A stretch of DNA of 40,435 nt from Alistipes sp. CHKCI003 (lineage in GTDB: Bacteria > Bacteroidota > Bacteroidia > Bacteroidales > Rikenellaceae), in assembly GCF_900021155.1 (NCBI RefSeq), contig NZ_FCNT01000083.1:1-40435 (forward strand). The letters run 5' to 3'. The notes beneath the pieces were generated by a model. The model saw only the letters and a list, made by a program, of their open reading frames with translations, was not told the origin of the DNA and did not search any database. Position 1 is the stretch's first letter. Each line of letters opens with the position of its first letter. Made by a program: the position numbers and the translations under genes. This document shows, in pieces, positions 15,915-25,288 of this stretch.

Positions 15915-18740
15915 ATGTTCGACAAATTCACTACGCGCCACATCGGCGTGAGCCGCGAAAGCGACCTGAAAGCCATGCTGGAGACCATCGGCGTCGGATC
16001 GGTCGAGGAACTGATCGCACAGGTGATCCCGCAGTCCATCCGTCTGAAGAAACCCATCGCGCTGCCCGCGGAGGGCATGAGCGAATACGAGTACGCGGCG
16101 CACATCCGTTCGCTGGCCGAGCGCAACCGCTGCCTGCGGTCGTTCATCGGCATGGGATACTACCCCAATGCCGTGCCGGCCGCCGTCGTGCGCAACGTCT
16201 TCGAGAACCCCGCATGGTACACCTCCTATACGCCCTATCAGGCCGAAATCTCGCAGGGCCGCCTCGAAGCGCTCCTGAACTTCCAGACGGCCGTGATCTC
16301 GCTCACGGGCATGCAGATCGGCAACTGCTCGCTGCTGGACGAAGGGACCGCCGCGGCCGAGGCGATGCTCATGATGTTCGCCCTGCGCTCGCGCGAGGCG
16401 GTCAGGGAGGGGCGCTGCCAGCTCTTCGTCGACCGCAACCTCTTCCCGCAGACGCTCGACGTGCTGCTCACGCGCAGCGAACCCTTCGGGATCGAACTGA
16501 TCGTCGACGACTACGACCAGTACGAATTCACGGGCAAGGAGTTCGGCGCCGTCGTGCAGTATCCCGCCGCCGACGGCCATGTGCGCGACTACGCCGCCTT
16601 CGCCGCGGCCGCTCACGCCAAGGGGGCGCTCGTTACGGCCGTGGCGGACCTGCTGTCGCTCGCGCTGCTGAAGGCGCCGGGCGAATGGGGCGCCGACATC
16701 GCCGTGGGTTCGAGCCAGCGCCTCGGCACGCCGATGGGCTTCGGAGGACCCAGCGCCGGCTACATGACCACGCGCGAAGCCTACAAACGCAACATGCCGG
16801 GCCGCATCATCGGCGTCTCGGTGGACCGTCTGGGCCGCAAAGCGCTGCGCATGTCGCTCCAGATGCGCGAACAGCACATCAAACGCGAGAAGGCCACGTC
16901 GAACATCTGCACCGCCTCGGCGCTGATGGCCTCGATGACGGGCTTCTACTGCGTCTACAACGGCCCCGAGGGACTCAGGCGGGCGGCCGAAACCGCCCAC
17001 GGAGCGGCCGCGGCCGTGGCCCGCGGGCTCGAAGCGCTCGACTACAAACTGGCGCACCGCAGCTTCTTCGACACGCTCGAAGTCGAGGCCGAGGCGGCCG
17101 TGATCCAGTCGCTCGCGCTCGAAAGCGGCATCAACTTCCACTACCCCTCGGAGGGCCGCGTGCGCATGTCGTTCGACGAAGTTACCACGCCGGCCGAGGT
17201 CGACGAGGTGATCCGCATCTTCGCCGAGGCCAAGGGCCGCAAGCCCAAGGCCGCGAAAGGCCCGGCCGAAGAGGCGATCCCCGCCGAGCTGCGCCGCACG
17301 AGCGCCTATCTGACGGAGCCGGTGTTCAACACCTACCGCTGCGAGAGCGACCTGATGCGCTACATCAAGCGCCTCGAACTGCGCGACATCTCGCTCGCCA
17401 ACTCGATGATCTCGCTCGGCTCGTGCACGATGAAACTCAACGCCGCCTCGGAGATGCTGCCCCTCTCGCTGGCCGGATTCCAGAACATGCACCCCTTCGC
17501 TCCGGCCGATCAGGCCGAGGGCTACCTGCAGCTGATCGCCGAACTGGAGAAGGATCTGGCGGCCATCACGGGCTTCGCCGCCTGCTCGCTCCAGCCCAAC
17601 TCGGGCGCCGCGGGCGAGTACACGGGGCTGATGGTGATCCGCGCCTACCACCAGAGCCGCGGGCAGGGCTACCGCAACATCGTGCTGATCCCCGCCTCGG
17701 CGCACGGCACGAACCCCGCCTCGGCGGCGATGGCCGGCATGAAGATCGTAACGGTAGCGTGCGACGACAAGGGCAACATCGACGTCGGAGACCTCAAGGC
17801 CAAAGCGCAGGAGCACAGCTCGGAGCTGGCCGGCATGATGATTACGTACCCCTCGACGCACGGCGTCTTCGAGAGCCGCATCCGCGAGATCGTCGACGCG
17901 GTGCACGACGCGGGCGGACAGGTCTACATGGACGGCGCCAACATGAACGCACAGGTGGGGCTCACGAACCCGGGATACATCGGCGCCGACGTCTGCCACC
18001 TCAACCTGCACAAGACCTTCGCCATGCCGCACGGCGGCGGCGGGCCGGGCGTGGGTCCGATCTGCGTGGCGGAGCACCTCCGCGCGTTCCTGCCGTCGCA
18101 CCCGATCGTCCCGACGGGCGGCGAAGAGGGCATCACGGCCGTGGCATCGGCTCCGTGGGGCTCGGCGATGCTGCTGCCGATCACCTACGGCTACATCAAG
18201 ATGCTGGGCGCCGACGGGCTGCGCCGCTGCACCGAAATGGCCATCGTCAACGCCAACTACATGTCGGCGGCGCTCCGCGGCGAGTACCGCACCTACTACT
18301 CGGGCGAGACGGGCCGCGTGGGCCACGAGATGATCCTCGACCTGACGAACTTCAAGCACGACTACAACATCGACTGCGGCGACATCGCCCGCCGGCTGAT
18401 GGACTACGGATTCCACGCCCCGACGCTCTCGTTCCCCGTGCACGAGACGCTGATGGTCGAACCCACCGAGTCGGAGCCGAAGGCCGAAATGGACCGCTTC
18501 ATCGCAGCTCTGGTGCAGATCAAACGCGAGTGCGAGGCCGCCGCCGGGCAGACGGACAACGTGGTGGCGAACGCCCCGCACACGGCCCCGGAGCTCTGCG
18601 GCGAGTGGACCCATCCCTACTCGCGCGAGGAGGCCGCCTTCCCGCTCGAATGGATCCGCGAGGCGAAGTTCTTCCCCTACGTGTCGAAGATCGACAACGG
18701 CTACGGCGACCGCAACCTCTGCTGCCGCAACACGGACTGA
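15915..18740 (+). CDS. gcvP: Glycine dehydrogenase (decarboxylating), glycine cleavage P-protein
   Basis: PLP enzyme that decarboxylates glycine and passes aminomethyl to the H-protein lipoyl arm. 941 residues, the fused single-chain form with N- and C-terminal halves. Visible are MFDKFTTRHIGVSRES at the start, FIGMGYYPNAVP and SYTPYQAEISQGRLEALLNFQ, and in the second half SLGSCTMKLNAASEM. The PLP-site segment is NLHKTFAMPHGGGGPG, with the Schiff-base lysine at about residue 700. An ATG at 15882 would add 11 residues (MTNQITNHRNA); I prefer 15915 because family homology begins there. gcvT and gcvH are not in the window. It probably shares a transcript with the upstream kinase. A dispersed element with a hairpin follows 36 bases after the stop. 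Confidence 0.96.
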   Translation: MFDKFTTRHIGVSRESDLKAMLETIGVGSVEELIAQVIPQSIRLKKPIALPAEGMSEYEYAAHIRSLAERNRCLRSFIGMGYYPNAVPAAVVRNVFENPAWYTSYTPYQAEISQGRLEALLNFQTAVISLTGMQIGNCSLLDEGTAAAEAMLMMFALRSREAVREGRCQLFVDRNLFPQTLDVLLTRSEPFGIELIVDDYDQYEFTGKEFGAVVQYPAADGHVRDYAAFAAAAHAKGALVTAVADLLSLALLKAPGEWGADIAVGSSQRLGTPMGFGGPSAGYMTTREAYKRNMPGRIIGVSVDRLGRKALRMSLQMREQHIKREKATSNICTASALMASMTGFYCVYNGPEGLRRAAETAHGAAAAVARGLEALDYKLAHRSFFDTLEVEAEAAVIQSLALESGINFHYPSEGRVRMSFDEVTTPAEVDEVIRIFAEAKGRKPKAAKGPAEEAIPAELRRTSAYLTEPVFNTYRCESDLMRYIKRLELRDISLANSMISLGSCTMKLNAASEMLPLSLAGFQNMHPFAPADQAEGYLQLIAELEKDLAAITGFAACSLQPNSGAAGEYTGLMVIRAYHQSRGQGYRNIVLIPASAHGTNPASAAMAGMKIVTVACDDKGNIDVGDLKAKAQEHSSELAGMMITYPSTHGVFESRIREIVDAVHDAGGQVYMDGANMNAQVGLTNPGYIGADVCHLNLHKTFAMPHGGGGPGVGPICVAEHLRAFLPSHPIVPTGGEEGITAVASAPWGSAMLLPITYGYIKMLGADGLRRCTEMAIVNANYMSAALRGEYRTYYSGETGRVGHEMILDLTNFKHDYNIDCGDIARRLMDYGFHAPTLSFPVHETLMVEPTESEPKAEMDRFIAALVQIKRECEAAAGQTDNVVANAPHTAPELCGEWTHPYSREEAAFPLEWIREAKFFPYVSKIDNGYGDRNLCCRNTD

Positions 18741-18775
18741 AAAGTTCGCGGACACAGGCCGAAACCACAATCGGG

Positions 18776-18887
18776 GGGGGGACTGTCCGACAAGTTTTTT
18801 TAACCCCTGAGAATTGCGTATTCGGAAAAAGTTCACGAATAGCAGTACGGATAAAACGGGGCTGTCTAAAATTCGTTAGACAGCCCC
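18776..18887 (-). repeat. Dispersed hairpin element, copy 4 (3' of gcvP, reverse orientation)
   Basis: A full-length copy of about 112 bp. On the minus strand it reads GGGGCTGTCTAACGA, loop, TTAGACAGCCCC, GTTTTATCCGTACTGC, the inner hairpin region TTCGTGAAC/TTTTTCCGAATACGCAATT, and the inverted tail CTTGTCGGACAGTCCCC. The head hairpin (18858-18887) is followed by GTTTCTATTTTTA on the + strand, so it can also end gcvP transcription. A run of ten G (18772-18781) abuts its tail. Confidence 0.85.
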
Positions 18888-19515
18888 GTTTCTATTTTTA
18901 CCGCTCTTCGGGATTTTACCCGGACAGGCAATTCCCAAGCGGGGGGGGGAGAGTTGCAGGACGGCTTCTTCCCTACCGGTCCGGCGCATGTCTTCGGCGC
19001 GCCCTTTTCTGCGTTGCGAACTCCCGGACGGGCGGCCGGGCGGCTGTCGATTTGCGCCTCCGTGCGACCGTGTCCCGCATGGCGGGATGCGTCTTTTGCT
19101 TCGTACGAAGGTGCTTCAGGGACGGCCGAAGTCGGAAAAGGGCGCCCCGCCGTCCGAACGCTCGAAACGGGCGACTTTCGGGCGGGGCGTGTGCCCCGCC
19201 CGCGTTTTTCGTCGCTGTCAGTCCGGCGGATTCGGGGATGCCTTTCCCGGCGTTCGTCCGCTCTTCGGGGAACTTCGAGCAGGGAAATAAGGTGCGAAAT
19301 CGAAGAAACATGCGGTTCGCCGCCGCCGAAGGGTACGAAGGGATCGTTCCGTCGTGCGACCGGCATCGCTCGGGCGATGGCGCAGGATGCCGGCACGGGG
19401 CAAGCAGTAGCAGAGCGGGGGGGGGAGAAAAGCGAGCGAGGGAGAAGGGAAAACGCGGACAAGCCCGCTGTTTTCGGCAGCCGCCCCGAAATACGGGGCA
19501 GATTATTCCCTCCGA
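18888..19515. other. Intergenic stretch with no recognised gene
   Basis: About 630 bases of GC-rich DNA without a supported gene. It holds two runs of nine G (18941-18949 and 19417-19425). Open frames on both strands are rich in Arg, Pro and Ser and lack family motifs. I see no array here, unlike most long gaps in the window. Confidence 0.5.
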
Positions 19516-19549
19516 TTTGCGAAAACCCGCGGGAAAAATCCTACCTTTG
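19516..19549 (+). promoter_or_regulatory. Promoter of the SlyD-like isomerase gene
   Basis: TTTG (19516-19519), a 22-base spacer (a little long), then TACCTTTG (19542-19549), 33 bases before the ATG. Confidence 0.65.
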
Positions 19550-19581
19550 CAAAACTTAATTTCTTAACACAGCAAATTCGC

Positions 19582-20124
19582 ATGAAAGTAGAACAGAACA
19601 AAATGGTCGGCGTGGACTACAAGCTCACCGTAGACGGCCAAATCGCAGACCGGTCGCGCCCGGGAGAGCCCCTCGAATTCATCTTCGGGACAGGCATGCT
19701 GCTGCCCAAATTCGAAGAGGCTATCCTCGGCAAGGAGGTCGGCGAGAAGGTCTCGTTCACGCTCGATCCCAAGGACGGCTACGGAGAACGGATCGCCGAG
19801 GCCGAGGTGGATCTGCCGAAAGAGATATTCATGGTGGACGGCAAACTGACCGAAGAGATCCTCTTCGTCGGTTCGCAGGTGCCCATGAGCGACAATCAGG
19901 GCAACCGCATGATGGGCATCGTCAAGGAGGTCGGCGACCAGACCGTCAAGATGGACTTCAACCACCCGATGGCCGGCAAGACGCTCAACTTCGACGTCGA
20001 GGTGGTGTCGGTGCGCGACGTAACGCCCGAAGATTTGCAGGGCGGATGCGGATGCGGCGACTGCAGCGGCGGTTGCGAAGGCGGATGCGGCGGCCACGAC
20101 GAGGGCCACTGCAACTGCCACTGA
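19582..20124 (+). CDS. FKBP-type peptidyl-prolyl isomerase, SlyD-like, with a Cys/His tail
   Basis: Cytoplasmic proline isomerase and chaperone of 180 residues. The split FKBP domain reads MVGVDYKLTVDGQIADRSRP, LEFIFGTGMLLPKFEEAILG (about 31-50) and FTLDPKDGYGER. The insert-in-flap domain (about 72-130) includes VPMSDNQGNRMMGIVKEVG. The FKBP fold then closes with HPMAGKTLNFDVEVVSVRDV. The final 27 residues hold seven Cys and three His among Gly and Asp (GGCGCGDCSGG, HDEGHCNCH). This is a metal-binding tail like that of SlyD, which binds nickel and aids metalloenzyme maturation. No hydrogenase or urease genes are nearby. It has its own promoter and a hairpin element 16 bases after the stop. 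Confidence 0.92.
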   Translation: MKVEQNKMVGVDYKLTVDGQIADRSRPGEPLEFIFGTGMLLPKFEEAILGKEVGEKVSFTLDPKDGYGERIAEAEVDLPKEIFMVDGKLTEEILFVGSQVPMSDNQGNRMMGIVKEVGDQTVKMDFNHPMAGKTLNFDVEVVSVRDVTPEDLQGGCGCGDCSGGCEGGCGGHDEGHCNCH

Positions 20125-20140
20125 TCATCCGGAGACGGCA

Positions 20141-20259
20141 AGGGGCTGTCCAACGGGTTTCGGACAGCCTCTCTGCTTCATTCGCACCGCCATCCGGGAC
20201 TTTCCAGAACAACCATTCCCCCAAGGACGGTAAGGGAGACGGTTTGTCGGAGAACCTCC
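20141..20259 (+). repeat. Dispersed hairpin element, copy 5 (3' of the SlyD-like gene)
   Basis: The hairpin AGGGGCTGTCC/GGACAGCCTCT (20141-20172) is followed by ATTCGCACCGCCATCCGGGA, a diverged middle and a tail, TTTGTCGGAGAACCTCC. The poly-T run is missing. It is the most diverged copy that still keeps both ends. Confidence 0.55.
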
Positions 20260-20300
20260 TTTCCCAATCCGGCAGTGCGTTCCGGCCGTTTTCGCGGCCG

Positions 20301-21080
20301 CACGACGGGTTTGCACACCGGACAGCACGCCAAGAATGCATGCCGGAACCACATGCCGGGGCAATACGCCGAGACCGCACGACGGGTTTGCACACCGGAA
20401 CAGCACGCCAAGAATGCATGCCGGAACCACATGCCGGGGCAATACGCCGAGACTGCACGACGGGTTTGCACACCGGACAGCATGCCAAGAATGCATGCCG
20501 GAACCACATGCCGGGGCAATACGCCGGGACCGCACGACGGGTTTGCACACCGGACAGCACGCCAAGAATGCATGCCGGAACCACATGTCGGGGCAATACG
20601 CCGAGACTGCACGACGGGTTTGCACACCGGACAGCATGCCAAGAATGCATGCCGGAACCACATGCCGGGGCAATACGCCGAGACCGCACGAAGGGTTTGC
20701 ACACCGGACAGCATGCCAAGAATGCATACCGGAACCACATGCCGGGGCAATACGCCGAGACCGCACGACGGGATTGCACACCGGAACAGCACGCCAAGAA
20801 TGCATGCCGGAACCACATGTCGGGGCAATACGCCGAGACCGCACGACGGGTTTGCACACCGGGACAGCACGCCAAGAATGCATACCGGAACCACATGTCG
20901 GGGCAATACGCCGAGACCGCACGAAGGGTTTGCACACCGGACAGCATGCCAAGAATGCATACCGGAACTACATGTCGGGGCAATACGCCGAGACCGCACG
21001 ACGGGTTTGCACACCGGACAGCATGCCAAGAATGCATGCCGGAACTACATGCCGGGGCAATACGCCGGGACCGCACGACG
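20301..21080. repeat. 77/78-bp tandem array (about ten copies)
   Basis: The landmark gggtttgcacaccgg recurs at 20307, 20384, 20462, 20539, 20616, 20693, 20770, 20848, 20926 and 21003. Seven steps are 77, and two or three are 78 because of one extra A or G before cagc. Units also share ccaagaatgcatgccggaac and cacatgccggggcaatacgc. Variation is mostly C/T switches (cacgcc/catgcc, tgccgg/tgtcgg, gccgg/accgg). Because 77 is not a multiple of three, all frames on both strands look open; no protein is implied. It fills the gap up to the kinase gene. Confidence 0.95.
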
Positions 21081-21149
21081 CGGTCGGCGAGGAAAGTGCG
21101 AGAGAGGGCTTCGCTCCCGGCACCGAAACCGCAAAAACACCTCTGAGCC

Positions 21150-22667
21150 TTGATTTCAGTCCGTCAATATCTCTTCTCGGTCGGCAACTCCCGCGGCCTG
21201 ACGCGCACGCTGGGCCGGATCGACGTATGCCGCGACGCCGACGGCCGGATGTGCTACCGCGCGGGAAACAGCGCCGTGGTGTTCAAAATCCGCCGCGGCG
21301 GTGCATGTTACGCCCTGCGCTGCTACACGCGCAAAACGCGCAACCTCGAAGCCGTCTACGGACCCAAGCTGCTGCGCGGCGAACTCTTCGTCTACCGCGA
21401 CGACCGGCAGGGCGAATGGACCGACGTGGTGGTCGACCGCTGGGTCGAGGGCCAAACGCTCCACGAGCGGATCGCAGCGGCCGACCGCGCGGAGTTCGCA
21501 CGTCTGGCCGAAGCGTTCGACCGGCTCGCCGCCGCCATGACGGCCGACGACTGCGCCCACGGCGACCTGAAACCCGAGAACATCGTCGTCCGGCCCGACG
21601 GCACGCTCCGCCTCATCGACTTCGACGCCTCGTTCCTGCCCGCGTTCGCCGGCACGGAGAGTCCCGAGCTGGGCACGGCAGCGTTCCAGCATCCGGCCCG
21701 CACGACGGCGGATTTCGACGCCCGGCTCGACGACTTCCCCGCCGCGCTGATCTCCACGGCCCTCCACGCACTCGCCTGCGATCCCACGCTGCGCGAACGC
21801 TACGACACGCAGGACACGCTCCTGATCGACCCGCACCGTCTGCCGGCCGACGAGGCGCTGCGCGAAATACTCGCACTCTTCGAACGACAGGGCATGGCCC
21901 TCTCCTACCGCATCGCCCGCCTTCTGCTCTCGCCCGGCTACCGGCTGCCCGGACTGCCCGAGCTGTTCGCCCGTGCCGTCCGAACCGGTGCGGCATACGG
22001 CACGGCACACGCGGCTGCGGCACGGCCGCAGAATCGGTCGCAGAAGGCTCCGTGCACGGCACACGGTGAGCGGAACAGCCGGTCCGGCGGGGACGGGGCC
22101 GTCGGTGTCGGCGAAGTGCTGAACACCTCAGACATCCCCTTCCGGACGGAGACCGACGAAGACACCCTATGCGCCGCACACGGTAAGCGGAACAGCCGGT
22201 CCGGCGGGGACGGAGCCGTCGGTGTCGGCGGGGCGCCGGACGCCCTATGCGACACGGAAGCCCCGTCCGAGCGGTCGACCGCGCCCCTCGTCCCGCCGGA
22301 CACAGCCGGAACGGAGGGCTTCCGGTGCGCTCCGTCCGAAACCGCGCCACCCGCCGAAGCGCCCGAGCTCTTCGTCGAACACGGTCTCTGGGGATACCGC
22401 GATCTCCGAACGGGCGAAGCGACGATTCCGCCCCTATACGACTGCGGATTCGACTTCACCGAGGGGCTGGCCGCCGTACGACTGGGGCGCACATGGCATT
22501 TCATCGACACCGACGGACACACGGTGATTCGCTGTCCGGGGTGCGAAGCCGTCAAACCGTTCCGAGACGGAAAGGCCCGTATCCTCCGCGGCGGACGCAT
22601 CTCGGAAATCGACCGCGACGGGCACGAAACACCGCCTGCGGATTCCGTCGCAGAGGACATCTGCTGA
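21150..22667 (+). CDS. Eukaryotic-type Ser/Thr protein kinase-like protein with a WG-type C-terminus
   Basis: Predicted cytoplasmic protein kinase of 505 residues; no membrane helix is seen. The kinase-like domain covers about 35-270. The catalytic loop is HGDLKPENIVV (His137, Asp139, Asn144) and the metal site is IDFDAS (Asp157, DFD for DFG). The usual VAIK lysine position reads YALRCY, with Arg, so phosphotransfer is uncertain. Residues about 280-400 are low-complexity and hold a duplicated segment. The C-terminus (about 410-500) has WG-type repeats: HGLWGYRDLRTGEATIPPLY and GRTWHFIDTDGH. The start is a TTG three bases after an in-frame stop; no ATG lies before residue 34. It is related in layout to the pseudokinase at 26142-27152 and probably belongs to the same system, although a 106-bp array separates them. 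Confidence 0.72.
   Translation: MISVRQYLFSVGNSRGLTRTLGRIDVCRDADGRMCYRAGNSAVVFKIRRGGACYALRCYTRKTRNLEAVYGPKLLRGELFVYRDDRQGEWTDVVVDRWVEGQTLHERIAAADRAEFARLAEAFDRLAAAMTADDCAHGDLKPENIVVRPDGTLRLIDFDASFLPAFAGTESPELGTAAFQHPARTTADFDARLDDFPAALISTALHALACDPTLRERYDTQDTLLIDPHRLPADEALREILALFERQGMALSYRIARLLLSPGYRLPGLPELFARAVRTGAAYGTAHAAAARPQNRSQKAPCTAHGERNSRSGGDGAVGVGEVLNTSDIPFRTETDEDTLCAAHGKRNSRSGGDGAVGVGGAPDALCDTEAPSERSTAPLVPPDTAGTEGFRCAPSETAPPAEAPELFVEHGLWGYRDLRTGEATIPPLYDCGFDFTEGLAAVRLGRTWHFIDTDGHTVIRCPGCEAVKPFRDGKARILRGGRISEIDRDGHETPPADSVAEDIC
22054..22230 (+). repeat. In-frame 60-bp duplication inside the kinase gene
   Basis: Nearly identical 60-base segments at 22054-22113 and 22171-22230, 117 bases apart (39 codons). 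They give AHGERNSRSGGDGAVGVG and AHGKRNSRSGGDGAVGVG in the linker between kinase domain and WG part. The spacing keeps frame, so it looks like array growth tolerated within a disordered linker. Confidence 0.85.
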
Positions 22668-22688
22668 TGCGCGCCGCAACGGGTCCGG

Positions 22689-23212
22689 CCGCAAACCGCT
22701 CGTCGGACCGTTCGACACGCGGGCGGAACGGACGGGCTGTGCGGATGCGGAACGGACGAACCCGGGACCCGAGCATCCGACGCAACAACTTAGGCCGCAA
22801 ACCGCCCGTCGGACCGTTCGACACGCGGGCGGAACGGACGGGCTGTGCGGATGCGGACCGGACGAACCCGAGACCCGAGCATCCGACGCAACAACTTAGG
22901 CCGCAAACCGCCCGTCGGACCGTTCGACACGCGGGCGGAACGGACGGGCTGTGCGGATGCGGACCGGACGAACCCGGGACCCGAGCATCCGACGCAACAA
23001 CTTAGGCCGCAAACCGCCCGTCGGACCGCTCGACACGCGGGCGGAACGGACGGGCTGTGCGGATGCGGAACGGACGAACCCGAGACCCGAGCATCCGACG
23101 CAACAACTTAGGCCGCAAACCGCCCGCCGGACCATTCGACACGCGGGCGGAACGGACGGGCTGTGCGGATGCGGGCCGGACGAACCCGGGATCCGAGCAT
23201 CCGACGCAACAG
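22689..23212. repeat. 106-bp tandem array (about five copies)
   Basis: The landmark gggcggaacggacgggctgt recurs at 22721, 22827, 22933, 23039 and 23145, an exact 106-base period. Units share ccgcaaaccgcccgtcggac and gagcatccgacgcaacaact and differ by a few substitutions. The first unit starts 22 bases after the kinase stop codon. Open frames across the array are a by-product of the repeat. Confidence 0.95.
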
Positions 23213-23552
23213 CAGCCGGATCGCTTATCCGCGCGCAACAGAACGACGGACGGAAATCCGACGATGACGGGTCGCACGGACGCATTCGCTCCAGTGCGCG
23301 GTGCGCATCAAGCGGAAAGACTGCCGCGCACGCAGCACACGCAACCGGCACCGATCCGAAGCGCACCCGGGCCGGAACGGTTGCGCAGAGCCGCCGAAAA
23401 ACGGGCGTCCGCCCACTCCGGAGGAGAGGCTCCCGCGCCGTGCAGACACGGCCGGCGCACACAAAAATCGCCCCGCCGCCTGTTTTTTGCCGACAAATCG
23501 TTATATTTGCATCTGTAAAAAATTGCAATCCGGACGCCTTCCGGCAAAACAG
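23213..23552. other. Gap before the DUF4954 gene, with a weak promoter
   Basis: No gene is recognised. TATATTTG (23502-23509) is an exact -7 element 43 bases before the DUF4954 ATG; the -33 position (CCTG, 23479-23482, 19-base spacer) is poor. It is the probable start of the four-gene operon that follows. Confidence 0.5.
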
Positions 23553-25283
23553 ATGGCACGATTGAGAAACTTAACCCCTGCGGAAATCGCTGAGGCCGAA
23601 ACTCTCGGCTCGTCGGCCGACGACTGGACGCAGGTCATGGTCTCGGAGGATTTCCGGCCCGGGCAACTGCGCGCGAGCCGCTTGGAAGGGCGTGTGGAGA
23701 TCGCTTCGGGCGCCCGCATCGTCTCGTCGCGCGTGCGCAACTACCGCATCGGCGAAGATTCGCTCGTCGAACAGGTTACGGCGCTCGAATGCCGGCACGA
23801 GAGCGCGTTCGGCAACGGAACGCCCGTGGCGGCGATGAACGAGTGCGGGGGGCGCACCGTCCGCATCTGCGACCTCATGTCGGCGCAGGCGGCCTATGCG
23901 TCGGCCGTCTACCGCCACCGCCCGCAGACAGTGGCGGCGCTGGAGCGCATGACCGAATCCGTGGTCCGCGCCCGCCGTTCGGCGATGGGCAGCGTGGGAC
24001 GCGGCTGCCGGATCGTCGGCGCCCGCTTCGTCCGCGAAATGCGCATCGGCGACGGCGCGACAATCGACGGGGCCTCGCGCCTCGAAGAGGGCACGCTCGC
24101 CGAGGGCGCCGCCGTCGGCGCGGACGTCAAGGCGTCGCACTTCATCGCGGCCGAAGGCGCGCGCCTCGACAACGGCGCGATCGTCGAACGATGCTTCGTC
24201 GGCGAAAACTGCATCCTCTCCAACGGATTCACGGCCGTCGATTCGCTCTTTTTCGCCAACTCGCACTGCGAGAACGGCGAAGCCGCCTCCGTGTTCGCCG
24301 GCCCCTTCACCGTATCGCACCACAAGTCGTCGCTGCTGATCGCCGGCATGTTCTCCTTCTTCAACGCCGGCAGCGGCGCCAACCAGAGCAACCACCTCTT
24401 CAAGAGCGGCGCGGTGCACCAGTCGGTCCATCTGCGCGGCTGCAAGTTCGGCAGCGGAGCCTACATCATGTCGCCCGCGATCGAAGGGCCGTTCACCATC
24501 GTGCTCGGGCACCACTCCTCGCACCACGACACGTCGGAATTCCCCTATTCGTACCTCGTCGAAAAGGAGGAGCGCTCGATGCTCATGCCGGGCGCGAACC
24601 TCACGAGCTGCGGCGCCGTGCGCGACATCGAGAAGTGGGCGCAGCGCGACCGCCGGCGCGTGAGGCGCGACGTGGTCGATTTCGCGGAGTACAACCCCTA
24701 CGTCTGCTCCGGCTTCGTCGCGGCCGTCAACACGCTCCACGCACTCGCCGAGGCCGATCCCGACGCAGGGTCGTACAACCACAGAAAAGTCGTCATCAAA
24801 GCCAATATGCTCCGGCGCGGAATCGGACTCTACAACAAAGCCGTCGTCGCCTCGATGGGCGCGATGCTCGCGCGGGGCGCCTCGGCGCCCGACGCCGACG
24901 GCAGCGGACGATGGCTCGACATCGCCGGACAATACATCACCAAACGCGCCGTCGACGAAATACTCGACGCGGTAGACGCCGGCTCGATCCGGACCTTCGC
25001 GGAGCTCGACGACCGCTTCCGCGCCTTCGACGCCCGCTACGACGACTATGCGCACAGCTACGCCGAAAACCTGCTGGCGAGCCTTCTGGGCCACCGCCCG
25101 TCGGCGCAGGAGATCGCCGAGGCGGTCGAAGCCGGTGCCAACGCCCACGCCGCCATGCGCCGCACGACGGACGCCGACCGGCAGCGCGACTGCTCGCCCG
25201 ACATGGCCGTCGGATACGGGCTCGACAGCGACAGCGAAACTGAAATCATGGCGGACTACTCCGCCGTAAGAGGCCTCGAATAA
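23553..25283 (+). CDS. DUF4954-family protein with left-handed beta-helix (hexapeptide-like) repeats
   Basis: Protein of 576 residues, predicted cytoplasmic, with no signal peptide. The centre (about 60-340) has irregular hexapeptide-type turns, as in acyl- and nucleotidyl-transferase beta-helices: IASGARIVSSRVRNYRIGED, VGADVKASHFIAAEGARLDN and GENCILSNGFTAVDSLFF. It then has the well-conserved HHKSSLLIAGMFSFFNAGSG, SNHLFKSGAVHQ and GHHSSHHDTSEFPYSYL segments that I recall from DUF4954 proteins of Bacteroidetes and spirochaetes. The C-terminal part is helical. Biochemical role unknown; a sugar-nucleotide or acyl transferase activity is only a guess from the fold. It starts a tight operon: the VWA gene follows after five bases. 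The ATG at 23553 (MARLRNLTPAEIAEAE) is the family start. Confidence 0.75.
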   Translation: MARLRNLTPAEIAEAETLGSSADDWTQVMVSEDFRPGQLRASRLEGRVEIASGARIVSSRVRNYRIGEDSLVEQVTALECRHESAFGNGTPVAAMNECGGRTVRICDLMSAQAAYASAVYRHRPQTVAALERMTESVVRARRSAMGSVGRGCRIVGARFVREMRIGDGATIDGASRLEEGTLAEGAAVGADVKASHFIAAEGARLDNGAIVERCFVGENCILSNGFTAVDSLFFANSHCENGEAASVFAGPFTVSHHKSSLLIAGMFSFFNAGSGANQSNHLFKSGAVHQSVHLRGCKFGSGAYIMSPAIEGPFTIVLGHHSSHHDTSEFPYSYLVEKEERSMLMPGANLTSCGAVRDIEKWAQRDRRRVRRDVVDFAEYNPYVCSGFVAAVNTLHALAEADPDAGSYNHRKVVIKANMLRRGIGLYNKAVVASMGAMLARGASAPDADGSGRWLDIAGQYITKRAVDEILDAVDAGSIRTFAELDDRFRAFDARYDDYAHSYAENLLASLLGHRPSAQEIAEAVEAGANAHAAMRRTTDADRQRDCSPDMAVGYGLDSDSETEIMADYSAVRGLE

Positions 25284-25288
25284 AACCT

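Noticed and set aside
18954..19559. Hypothetical proteins of about 200 residues on either strand between gcvP and the SlyD-like gene
   Set aside because: Composition is Arg/Pro/Ser-rich on both strands, the frame runs over the SlyD-like promoter, and no motif or start context supports a gene.
23301..23552. Longer DUF4954 protein starting at 23301
   Set aside because: The extra residues overlap the 106-bp array flank and the TATATTTG promoter. Family-like sequence starts at the ATG at 23553.
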